Source: Cichorium intybus (lineage: Eukaryota > Streptophyta > Magnoliopsida > Asterales > Asteraceae). Taken from it: a stretch of 64,000 nucleotides of DNA. The translations under genes were made by a program, and so were the position numbers. The notes beneath the pieces were generated by a model. That model saw nothing but the letters and a program-made list of their open reading frames with translations. It had not been told where the DNA came from and did not search any database. Where the stretch lies: the NCBI GenBank assembly GCA_023525715.1, contig JAKNSD010000080.1, positions 288,501 through 352,500 on the forward strand. The letters are read 5' to 3'. Shown in pieces: positions 32,339 to 43,641 of this stretch (its first letter is position 1; every line of letters starts with the position of its first letter).

Positions 32339-35165
32339 ATGTCTTCCGCAAACTACTCAAACATAAATTCTGTATCTATTGCTAACAGTATATGTTCAGG
32401 TACTCGAGCACCCATTCTTATTCCTGAAGAATATAACTCATGGGTAGGTCGTATGAATCTTCATCTTAACTCTATAAGTGAAGATGTGTGGAAATGTGTA
32501 GACAGATCTCTACCAGACAACATGACCTCTCTTACGAGTAACTTGGATATACTGAATGAAAGGAAGAAACTTGAACTTCAAGCCAAAAAGGAACTTGTGT
32601 CTGGAATACCCCACAATATTCTAAGCCAAATGAATGATATAATCCTTTTAACTGCAAACCAAATTTGGCAAACTTTGAAAAATCGTTTTGAAGGAAATGA
32701 GAGAATCATTTGAAACAAGAAAACATCTGTTTTAAACGAATTTGACAACTTCAAAATGTTTTCACATGAGACCATCCATGATGCTCATGACAGGTTCAAT
32801 CCCATTACCATCAAAATGAATAATTTGGGCATCAAAAAGTCACAGCATGAGATAAACCTCAAATTTTTAAACAACCTTTATGAAAGTTGGAAAATGGTAA
32901 AACTAATCATTCAGGGAAATCCAACAATTCATACTGAATATTTGTACAATCTGTACGGAGAATTACAATCATATGAATCCTCGATTGACCCACCAACGTC
33001 TACTTCTTTTGGAGGACCACTTGCTCTTTTGTCAACATCTTCTCAAAACCAAACACATTTTCTTGATCAAAGTCAAATTGATTTAAATCAAAACCAAGCT
33101 TTTTTAAGTAATTCTTGTGACTTGTCTGATCCAAATAATGAAGCTGATTACCAACAATTGTGTGCTTTGGTAGCAAACACTAATCTCGAAAGATTTTTGC
33201 CACATCATAACTTCAGACCAAATTTTCAACAAAGATCCACTTTTGGACAAAACTTTCAGAATCTTGGATTTCAAAATAATAAAAACTCTTATAATCAAAA
33301 CAATGGTTTTCAAAATAACCAAAGTTCTGGATTTCAGCAAAATCATTCAAAACCATCTCAACAGAAACAAACTCAAGCACCTGATAAATCACCCGTTAAG
33401 AGCCAAAAGGCTGACAATAACGATGATGATAATGACGTAATCATTTGTCACAACTGCAAAGGACTAAATCATTATGCCCGAGATTGTCGAGCCAAAGTCA
33501 AGGTCAAAGACTCATCTTACTATGCTCAAAAAGCCGAAGAGCTGAAGAAACAAGAAAAGAAAGCAAAGAAAAAAAGCTTTGATGGCATTCCACGAACCTA
33601 GCGTGGAACACTGGCCAACTTCTGATGATGAAACAGATACTGAACCAGCTCAATCAAACTTCTGCTTCATGGCTGATAATGAACCAACCACAAGAGCTCC
33701 ATATGTCATCGATCAGGTATGGTCCATGATCTCAGAACTCGGTCTTTCAAGAACACCATTTGAGTCCCACATGACTAAGATTGAGAACAGTCTAAAAGCT
33801 GATCTCAGACTGTATCATGACACAATAGTCAAATCTGATATCTACAAATCTGAATTACAAACCTTGCAACTCAGATTTGGAGAATCTACAAGGACTAGAG
33901 ACAAACTTGAAAGAGACATTGAACGAAAATCTAAAGAAAATAATCATGTCCTAGAACAATTAAATGAAGCTCTAAAACAAAAAAGGGACTTAGAAATAAA
34001 AAATCAATATGTTATTTCATCTGAAATAAAAGATACCTTAGAAAAGGAAGTCCTTCAGTTAAAACAAAAAATTCAAGATTTAACTGACAAAAACACTAGT
34101 TTAATTTTAAAACTAGATGATTCTTCAAAACAAATCAAATTTCTTGAATCCGAAAATCAAAGATTTCAAGGAAAACTGGATTCTATCAATATTGCTAGAA
34201 AATTGAGTGATGATATTTTCACTAAAGCAAACAACTTAGGAACTGGAAAAATTGATACGAATTATAAACCAGGAATTGGAAGAGAATCCTTTGAAAATGA
34301 AGAGACTGAAAAGAAAAATGGGACAATTTGTGAAAACTCTAAATTGCCTCTACCAGATTTTTTCTTATCTACTAATGAGGACGATTCAGATGATGAAACA
34401 GTTATCAACTGCAGTCCAGATGATACTTTTTTCAACAAGTCATTCAAAAAGGTTGTAAAATCTGAATCAGACTCTACTAGTTCAGTAACTCATCAATTGA
34501 GGTCTACTAAACTAACAAGGAATGATGGCACAATCAAACTTGAAAATTTCTTAAATGGAGAAAATTTTGTTCATCAGAATGGTAGTACTTCTGTTCCAAC
34601 TGTCTTTCCCTCTTTAAACTCAAACTTTATTGGAAAGAACAATCTGAGACAAAAGTATTCAAAGAAACAGCAGACAAATAAACAACCAATTCAAGCTGTC
34701 TTTAAACAAAGCAAACCCATTGTTTTCAAAGAAACCCAAGAGAAACCTTTGAAACCAGTCTCTGTGCCACAAAAACAAACCTTTAATCCAAAACAAAAAC
34801 CTTTTCAAAAACCAATTCAAAATCGCTTTCAAGAAATAAACTTCAATCTCTCAAGGAACTTTCAGAAACCATCATTTCACCAAATTCCATTCCATCATCA
34901 TAATGTTTTTCAAAATCATGAAAATCCCAGATACAAAGAAAGGTTATCAAACAGAACTTCACATATAGGATACTTTTCACAAAATCAGAAATCATTTCAA
35001 ATGACAGGTTTTCAAAAAGAAATCTCACTTTGGGAAAATCTAATAAATCAACTTAAACCTCAACCATTCCATCCAATCAACAAATACTACAATGATTCCA
35101 AATTATCAAAAACCATTAACAAATCAGGACCCACCATGGTTTGGGTACCTAAACTTTCTGTCTAA
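32339..35165 (+). pseudogene. SIR-1 gag, large, with two lesions
   Basis: The start is ATG 32339 (MSSANYSNINSVSIANSI). The gag core includes YNSWVGRMNLHLNSISEDVW and QIWQTLKNRFEGNERII. A CCHC knuckle (CHNCKGLNHYARDC) lies near 33448-33489. A long coiled coil (about 33750-34200) and a Q/K-rich tail end in MVWVPKLSV and TAA (35163-35165). TGA at 32711-32713 replaces a glycine codon of SIR-2, and one extra A in an A-run near 33570 shifts the frame. The homologous SIR-2 gag is intact at 937 codons. Gag builds the particle; the extended tail is typical of SIRE-type elements. Confidence 0.9.
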
Positions 35166-35171
35166 TTGCAG
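33717..35171 (+). other. Candidate intron spanning gag tail and gag-pol stop
   Basis: CAG/GTATGG at 33716/33717 and CTAATTGCAG/G at 35171/35172 form a plausible plant intron of 1455 nt. Both junctions fall between codons of the gag and pol frames. Removal would join the region after the zinc knuckle in frame to pol and skip the TAA at 35163. The equivalent sites in SIR-2 (48405 to 46951) are also 1455 nt apart and in phase. This is a prediction from site quality and phase only. Confidence 0.4.
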
Positions 35172-38100
35172 GCACTTTGTGCTGGAGAGCCCAAGGATGG
35201 GACATGGTATATCGATAGTGGCTGCTCCAAGCATATGACAGGAAACCAGAGCTTTCTACGAGACTTCAAACCCACAGAATCCAAACAAGATGTTACTTTT
35301 GGAAATAACATGACTGCAAGAATCAAAGGTTATGGAAACATAACAAATGGTCACTTCACCATCAAGAAAGTAGCCTACGTTGACGGCCTGAAACACAACC
35401 TAATCAGCGTATCACAACTCTGCGACAACAATCATGAAGTTCTTTTCACCAAACAACGAAGCATAATCATGGATGCCAAGACCAAAGCCATTCTAGTTAA
35501 TTCTGATCGTCTAGGCAACATGTATCCACTAGATATGGACCTTATCTATGGAAAACCAGACATCTGTCTCTTATCCAAAGCTTCAGCTGATATTAGTTGG
35601 TTGTGGCATCGTCGTCTTTCCCATCTCAACTTCGGCTACATCAACAAGTTGATTGCAAATGATCTTGTTCGCGGACTGCCACTTTTGAAACTTGATAATG
35701 AAACTCTTTGTGCAGCTTGTGAAGGAGGAAAACTGTCCAAATCCTCTCATAAAAGCATTCCTGAAACTTGTGTATCCGAACCACTAGAATTACTGCACAT
35801 TGATCTTTGTGGCCCTGCAAAAACCCAAAGCATAAAAGTGAAGAAATACATCCTTGTTATTATTGATGGATATTCACGCTTTACTTGGGTTTTCTTTTTA
35901 AGGCTAAAGTCAGAAGCACCTGAAGAAATTATCAACTTCATCAAACAGATTGAATTAAAGCTCAAACGACCTGTTCGTAGAATCCGAAGTGATAATGGAT
36001 CTGAGTTTAAAAACATAACTCTAGATTCGTTCCTCAGAAACAAGGGAATTGAACATGACCTGTCAGCTCCATATACTCCACAACAGAACGGAGTAGTTGA
36101 AAGAAGGAACAGAACTCTGTGTGAAGCTGCAAGATCAATGCTTATCTTTGCTGATCTACCACAATACTTCTGGGCAGAACCAATAGCCACAGCTTGCTAC
36201 ACTCAAAATCATTCTTTAATCCATAAACATCTTCATAAAACACCATATGAAGTCATTAACAACCGAAAACCAAACATCAAATTCTTTCATATTTTTGGTT
36301 GTCGATGCTTCATAAAGAATAACAAAGATCACCTTTCAAATTTTGAATCAAGATCGGAGGAAGGAATTTTCCTTGGTTACTCTTTTACCTCAGCTGCTTA
36401 TCGAGTACTGAACAAACGTACTAGAGTAATTGAAGAAAGTACCGATGTTCATTTCGATGAATTTTATGTCAGGAAATTGGATCGTAAACATTTTGGTTCT
36501 AAAATGATTGATAATATTTTTCAAAATCGAATTCAACAAATGCCTTCTACGGACATAGAAATCGATCTTGATTTACTTTTTGAACAACCCAAAACCGCTT
36601 ATAATTCTGAATTTCTAACATCTTCTACTATTCCTACAGGTAACTCTGATGAATCAAACCAAGAAAATGCAGATCAAGTTGAGGGGGAATTACCAACACT
36701 AAATCCCTCTTTAAATCCACCTGTTCAAAATAATCCCAGTGCATCATCTATGGGGGAACCTTCATTACCCCATTCTCACCCTATAATCCACAAAGACATA
36801 TCCGACAACAACCAAAATCTATTCCCAACAGAATCACCTGACCAAGAAGAACAATGGGACATAGAAACACCAATCGAAATACCTGAAAAAACTCGCCTAA
36901 TCAAATGGACCAGGAATCATCCTACAGAACAAATCATAGGAGATCCCAATTCTGGTATTCAAACAAGAGCCGCTACCTCAAATGAATGTTTATACGGAGC
37001 ATTCTTATCCATGACTGAACCCAAAACCATCCATTCAGCTCTCAAAGAACTATACTGGGTCAAAGCCATGCAAGAAGAACTAGCTGAATTCAAAAGAAAC
37101 CAAGTATGGGATCTTGTTCCTACTCCTCCCGATGTTACTGTAGTAGGTTTAAGATGGGTTTTCAGAAACAAAACTGATGATCAAGGAATAGTTTGTCGAA
37201 ACAAAGCAAGACTTGTCGTCAAGGGCTATTCACAACAAGAAGTAATCGACTACGATGAAACTTATGCTCCAGTTGCAAGACTCGAAGCCATTCGTATCTT
37301 TCTAGCATATGCAGCACACAAGAACTTCAAAGTATTCCAAATGGATGTAAAATGTGCATTTTTACATGGAGAGATTGATCGCGATGTGTATGTTCAACAA
37401 CCTCCAGGTTTTGAAGATCCACAGTTCCCAAATCACAGTTTTAAGTTACAAAAAGCAGTTTATGGCTTAAAACAAGCACCTCGAGCCTGGTATTCAACTT
37501 TGTCAACATTTCTAGAAGAATCAGGATTCAAAAGAGGTTCAATTGATCAAACTCTCTTTCGTAAAATCTTTAATAAACATCTGTTAATCGTTCAAATATA
37601 TGTCGATGACATTATTTTCGGTTCTACTGATGAATCTTTGAGTATCAAGTTTGCAGATTTAATGAAGAGCAAATTTGAGATGAGCATGATAGGAGAAATG
37701 ACTACTTTTCGTGGACTTCAAGTCAAACAATCATCAGATGGAATTTTCATCAATCAAGAAAATTATGTCAAAAATCTTCTAACTCGTTTTTCTCTTGAAA
37801 AATCCAATACAGCAAAAACCCCAATGGCCCTTGGTTACAAATTAGATGCAGACTTAGATGGCAAGCCTGTTGATCAAAAGAAATATCGAGGAATGATAGG
37901 ATCACTCCTATACCTCACAGCCAGCAGACCGGACATCATGTTTTCTACATGTGTCTGTGCCAGATAGCAAGCCAATCCTATGGAATCTCATGCTGTAGCT
38001 GTGAAAAGAATTTTCAAATATCTTAAAGGAACTCCATATCTTGGCCTTTGGTATCCAGCTAACTCTGATTTTCAGCTTAATGCCTTCACCGACTCCGACT

Positions 38101-38555
38101 ATGGAGGATGCAGACTAGACAGGAAACGCACATCTGGTTCTTGCCAATTTCTAGGAGGCAGACTGGTAAGTTGGACTTCAAAGAAACAATCATGTGTGTC
38201 CACTTCAACCGCAGAAGCTGAATATGTAGCCGCCGCAAGCTGCTGTTCACAAGTCATGTGGATGCAAACTCAATTACGTGACTATGGCTACAAAGTCTCA
38301 CAAATTCCCATATTTTGTGACTCAACCAGCGCAATTGCCATTTCTCACAATCCCGTGCACCATTCCATGACAAAGCACATCGACATTCGATATCATTTCA
38401 TCAAAGACAACATTCAAAAGGGTCATATCGAATTGCACTTCATCAACACCGAAGATCAAATTGCCGATGTCTTTACTAAGGCTCTAGACGAAACCAAGTT
38501 TCAATACTTCCTAGGCCGTCTAGGAATGTTAAATCCAGATAACATCCATCCCTAA
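35166..38555 (+). pseudogene. SIR-1 pol (protease, integrase, RT, RNase H)
   Basis: The frame follows the gag TAA directly and begins LQALCAGEPKDGTWYIDSGC. Domains in order are protease (IDSGCSKHMTG), GAG_pre-integrase (WHRRLSHLNFGYI, then CAACEGGK), integrase (HIDLCGP, RSDNGSEF, NGVVERRNRT), RT (FQMDVKCAFLHG, catalytic YVDDIIFG) and RNase H (TDSDYGGCRLDRKRTSGS, STAEAEYVAAASCCSQ). It ends at 38553-38555. A TAG at 37965-37967, for tyrosine in SIR-2, is the only stop. It would encode all enzymes for reverse transcription and integration; this copy is broken near the RT-RNase H connection. Confidence 0.93.
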
Positions 38556-38609
38556 TCTCTTACTTTTTGTTTGTACAAAAGAGTGTTTACTTTCATTCAA
38601 AAAGAAAAT

Positions 38610-38750
38610 CCAAAAACATTCAAATAACAAAAATTTTACCAAAAACATTCAAATAATAAAAATTTTACCAAAAACATTCAAATAACAAAAATTTTACCAA
38701 AAACATTCAAATAACCAAAATTTTCCAAAAACATCCACATAATCAAAAAT
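38610..38750. repeat. Tandem repeat, about 29-bp unit, 4-5 copies
   Basis: Units contain CCAAAAACATTCAAATAAC followed by AAAATTTTA. This block is missing in SIR-2, where a deletion removed it. Confidence 0.9.
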
Positions 38751-39151
38751 CACAAAAATTAGGATAAAGTTTTATCTTTTTAAAATCTTTATAAAACCAT
38801 GTGATTAACATCTTATTGACTAAATTTTCAGATACTTATGCTCGATGAATGTTCTCAGTCATATTGATTCTTAATTAAAATGAAGGTTCAAATTTCAAAA
38901 TTTTCGTTATGTACCCTCTCTTATTCCCTTTGAATTTATTTCAATTATACCGATTTTATCTATTAAGGGACATAAGATTAGGAGATTCAGATGAAAACCA
39001 AACCCATGTGAGAATTTGTGCCTCGTCTTCAACTGCTAAGTGGAATTCATTTCTGTGAGCAAAGGTGTTTTCATTATGACTTATAGGATTTATACTCTTA
39101 TACCGTGATGCTAGTCTCATTTTTGCTTAGATATCAAAATGACCAGGGACG

Positions 39152-39156
39152 ATACA
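39152..39156. repeat. ATH-2 target-site duplication, left copy
   Basis: ATACA, repeated at 57557-57561. SIR-2 shows the unoccupied equivalent of this site. Confidence 0.95.
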
Positions 39157-40268
39157 TGACGTGCACGCAGAGGTCGTCATGTGGTCAAAAATAAGAGATA
39201 ACCTAACATTCACTAGTATAGTGGAGTCAGGGTCGATCCACAGGAGCTTCGTGGTTAGACTAGATGAGAGATTACCAACTAATAGTGTCACAGCTATAGT
39301 CGGAGGATCTAGTTTCTATCTTACTACCTCAATATCAAACAAACAATATTCAAACACTCAAGCCAAGCTTAGCCAAGCTCAAATGACCTAGTTACTTTCT
39401 GAACTCAGAAGTACATCTCTGGATCAGAAGCAATTGAAGGCATTCAAACTAGCAAAACCAAGCAAAGCATAAACTAGCTAATAACTAATAGTTCTATGGG
39501 ACAATTAATAGCCAAGATTTAATCCCTAACCTAACCGAGTTAGCTACTGTTTTCAGAAAAGGGAAACAGTCCCAACCAAGTCACAAACAAAATCCACACA
39601 CAAACCAACAATCAAAACGCCAACAAGCATCCGAAATACCGAAAAACCAATGTTAACATTAACCGAATGATTTTTATTCATCAAAACCAATATCCAAACA
39701 TCAATTCAGTAACCAAATACTACTAAAAACAGAACCCTAAGCTTGAGATCAATGGTTGTCACTCCCAAAGATTCAACTCAAAGCTTACAAATGTTTAACT
39801 AAAATGAAATAAAATCTAAAACATGAAAATACCAAATGATAGCTTCTGAAATGAAATGCTCGAGTCAAAGAGCTTCTAGGCCGATGTTTACACCCGGTCT
39901 TTGCTAGGGTTTTCGGCTGGAAATGCCTCTATTTATAGTTGCAAATTTCCCGTGACCGCGCCGCGCAGAAGTGAAATCCGCGGCGCGCGTACTTATCCGT
40001 TCCCCGTTTTCTCGTCATTTAAATGTGTTCCACCGCCTTAAGCCCGCGTCGCGCAGAGGAGAAACCCGCGGCGCGCGTACGAGTTTCTTTGATTTTGCAT
40101 TTTTTCCACACTTCTTTTCTTTTGTACACTTTTAGTCCCTGTTTCCATTCTTTTTCTCCAGACAAGTCCTGACACGAAAAGTGAGAATACCCAAGCATAT
40201 TTGATATAATTTTACCAAGAATAGGGCTTAACAATGCCTAAAATACTTGATATCACTAGGCGTTGTCA
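39157..40268 (-). repeat. ATH-2 3' LTR
   Basis: Plus-strand ends are TGACGTGCACGCAG and AGGCGTTGTCA. A TATA-like box (minus strand AACTATAAAT) is at 39931-39940, with CGCG motifs at 39957-40080 just upstream in transcription direction. Confidence 0.93.
39931..40080 (-). promoter_or_regulatory. ATH-2 LTR promoter: TATA box and CGCG palindromes
   Basis: Two blocks, each pairing a CGCGCCGCGCAG- or CGCGTCGCGCAG-type motif with CCGCGGCGCGCG, lie at 39957-39989 and 40047-40080. They begin less than 20 bp upstream of the TATA box. The layout is repeated in the 5' LTR (57218-57365) and, more simply, in ATH-1. Confidence 0.65.
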
Positions 40269-41176
40269 AACACCCCACACTTGTGCCTTGCTTGACCCCA
40301 AGCAAGAGAGTTTTTAACAAATTATAATAAAGAATCAAACAGTTTCTGACTGTGTTCAGTTTCAAAGTTTATTGTCCCCCGAGTTAGAGTGGAATAGTTT
40401 GCGAAAACATAATTGAGTTGTTCTTTGGAATTCATGGCTTTCTAGAGAACCCTTGATTACAAACTTTCTATCCACAATGAAGTGTACTTACTCATTCAGA
40501 TTCTAAAGGCCATTAAGGAATTGTCCATGACTTTCGATGTTGTCCGCGTAACGAGCTTTCAGAAATACCATCCCAGACCAGACGATCTTAGGTGGTAAGG
40601 TGCGTAAGGTCCACCCATTTTAGACCTACCGGCTCGAACAACAAAGGCCACAGATTGACTTTTCCTTCCTAAATTCCACTCCTAAAACAGCTCAATCTTC
40701 TAATCTCGTAGAACTCAACTTATTTGACTAACTAATAGCATGATCACAAATAAATAGTATTCCTTGAAAAATACTAATGCTATCACAATCACAAACCATT
40801 CATTTCAAAATTGTAATTCATTAAAAATTTTGAAAAATATTGCTAAAAATTGAAAATTTGATCATTTCTGCAAAAATTTCAAAAAAATAATAATAATAAA
40901 TCTCTTTCGACCATCCACACCCCACACTTAAAACCGTACAACGTCCCCGTTGTACAAAAATTATTTCAAAACAAGGGAGAAAGAGTTACCCCTTTTTGGA
41001 CGATAGACTGCTTGGTGCTCAATATCACAGGTATAATTGCGTACAATCGGATCCCTGATTCATATGCTGGAGTTGTAGCGCTACAGTAGGACACGCCGGT
41101 GGTCAAGACAAGTGGAGGGGGCACGGTGACCCCACACTTGTCTGAGACAACTCCATCTCAAATTGGTATAACATGC
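40269..41176 (-). other. ATH-2 3' untranslated region
   Basis: No coding frame. Next to the LTR, the minus strand reads CACAAGTGTGGGGTGT, a likely purine tract. A short hairpin (TTGCTTG...CAAGCAA, about 40289-40306) and another (AGACAAGTG...CACTTGTCT, about 41106-41142) are present. It ends with the SIR-2 target duplication CATGC (41172-41176). Confidence 0.75.
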
Positions 41177-42394
41177 TGTTGAAAATACGATAACTGATCT
41201 CCACGAATAAGGTTTTTAAGCCGATTACCGTGTGACAGATATGTATTTTATCTATAACATGCGGAATAAAAATAAATTACTAAAAGCTAAATAGACAGAA
41301 AGCGGTAAATAAAGTAAAAGTTAGAAGTTAAAGGTTAGAGGTTAGAAATTAGATGTTAGATGTAATAAACGCCATTATCAACGATAACGTGTTTTTACAA
41401 TAAGTAAAAAGGTTAGAAGTTAGAAGTTAGATGTTAGATGTAATAAACGTCATTATCAACGATAACGTGTTTTTACAATAAGTAAAAAGGTTAGAAGTTA
41501 GAAGTTAAATGTCTCGGTTAACTACAGTCCACATATGTTTTCGTTGTCACGGTTCAATTCGGGTGTATTTGATATTTGGTACAGTTGATTTATAACAGTT
41601 TAAATAAATCAATAACGACACATATAATTTTAAAAGAACTTATCGGTAGCTGCGGAAGATAGCGTTTTTCTTGATATGTCGATTTCTTGTTCTTCACGGT
41701 AAGATGAGGTTTTGGTGATTTTTGGTGTCGGGTAGATGTTGTTTAGAGGTTTGGAGTTTGGTGTCGGGTAGAGGTTGTTTAGAGGTTTGGAGTTTGGTGT
41801 CGTGTGGATGTTTTGTTTCTTGCGGTTTTGCGGTTTGATCCTCGTTGCCAAATGCAGAGATTTCAGAGTTTTAAGGTTTCTGGTCGTGGGTATGCTTGTA
41901 TGTTAATGTATGTAGGTTGTAAGAATGGCAAGAGGTGAGCTTCAATTTATAGTTGCTGAAGAACAGGCATCGCGTCGCGACCAAACATGGCGTCGCGTCG
42001 CGAAGGTGCGTGTGTCGTGTTGCTTTTGGTCGGCCACTGGTTAGTGCGTTGTGTTGGTAGCCTCGCGATCAAGAAAGTTGGTGGTGTCGCGTTGGAGTCT
42101 TCGCGTCGCGACCATGTCCTTCGTCGCGTCGCGATTGCTGAAGGATTTTGGTCTTCTGCCTTGCTTCTCTTCACGTCTCGACAAGTGTGCTGTCGGGTCG
42201 CGATGCGGTTTCGCGTCGCGACATGGTCTTCCGTCGCGTCGCGATCGCTGAAGCAATTTGGATTTCTGTGTTTTGTTTTTTCTTCACGTTCAATCTTGAA
42301 TTCATGCAACCTGAAATACTGATAATATTTGTTAAAAAACATTTCGACTTATTTCAGTGATGGTCACATAAAAACATAAAAACATTATTCAACA
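41177..42394 (-). repeat. SIR-2 3' LTR
   Basis: Plus-strand ends are TGTTGAAAATACG and ATTATTCAACA. CGCG cassettes at 41968-42246 lie just upstream, in transcription direction, of CTATAAATT (about 41943-41952). It is followed by the complement of the purine tract (ATTTCCCCCTATGTG, 42395-42409). Confidence 0.95.
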
Positions 42395-43641
42395 ATTTCC
42401 CCCTATGTGATCATTAAATGAAATGAGGAGAAAAATGTTTGATTGAAATTCTTGAATTTTGGATAAGACATTTATAAAACCATATCACTTGTTTTGAAAG
42501 AGTGTGACTAGACTTTACTTATGTTTTGAAAAAAGTTTGTCAAGAATATTTGTTTCTGAATCAAAGTCTCGAGTTCGATTATCAAAAGGTTTTTGTATAT
42601 GTATTTTCATAATATTCCTTAAGATTTTATAGCATTTATAAAGACGACAAGTGATCTTAATAGGTCGATTCAGATGAACGCTCATAGGTATAGCTCACAC
42701 TTGACTGAGGTGTTTGTTTGTTCTGGGTGCAGAACTGGTGTATAATCACTAAAGATGAGTGATATCTCTCAGTTTGAAGGTGTTGACTTATGCTTAATGT
42801 GGATTTATACCTATATACTTTAGTCACTTGGTCTTCATATTAGATAATTAATCACATAAGACTGGTTTCGGCATTACTCAGAGGGTTTCTTCATTCATGC
42901 CATTGATGTTCACTCTCTCTCCGTCGGTAAATACATGTAGAGGGGTTTAGAAATTTTCATAGTGCAATTTGCAACTAAGAATATTCAATTATGAAAGCTA
43001 CAGTATTCCGGTAAATCTTTGGTTTTGACAGCTATATTTGATAAAGCTTTTGAGAAATTCGTCGTTTGAGAGATGCCTGTCTTGATGGATTGTTGTTTGT
43101 AAATCTTCCTTTTCTTTGGTGAAGTGTTCACCTTTGTCTTTATCTTTTCTTGATTTGTGTGAATACACATTGTGTAAAAGATATCTAATGTGGTTACCAA
43201 TTGTGATTTGTTGACAGCATTTGTTGGATATGACTTTGTCGTTTCTTCATTTGTCAGATTCGTTATGCCAGATGATGAAGGTTTTCTTTGAAGTGGTTTG
43301 ATTGAGGATAGGGAAAGGTGATATAATAGACAGTTTGTCTAATATATAAGAAAATGAAAGTATCGTCCCTGATCATTTTGATATCTAAGCAAAAATGAGA
43401 CTAGCATCACGGTATAAGAGTATAAATCCTATAAGTCATAATGAAAACACCTTTGCTCACAGAAATGAATTCCACTTAATAGTTAAAGACGAGGCACAAT
43501 TTCTCACATGGGTTTGGTTTTCATCTGAATCTCCTGATCTTATGTCCCTTAATAGATAAAATCGTTATAATTGAAATAAATTCAAAGGGAATAGGAGAAT
43601 GTACATAACAAAAATGTTTGAAATTTGAACCTTCTCTTTAA
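42395..43641 (-). other. SIR-2 3' untranslated region
   Basis: About 1.25 kb between pol and 3' LTR without a convincing gene. It corresponds to 38867-39156 plus 57562-58590 of SIR-1. Short frames near 43000-43200 are not conserved as protein. Confidence 0.8.

Larger units (their letters stand above)
38556..39156 (+). other. SIR-1 3' region, part before ATH-2
   Basis: Untranslated. It holds a tandem repeat (38610-38750), and the rest shows no feature. It continues at 57562 after ATH-2; SIR-2 (around 43330-43420, opposite strand) has the uninterrupted equivalent. Confidence 0.8.
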
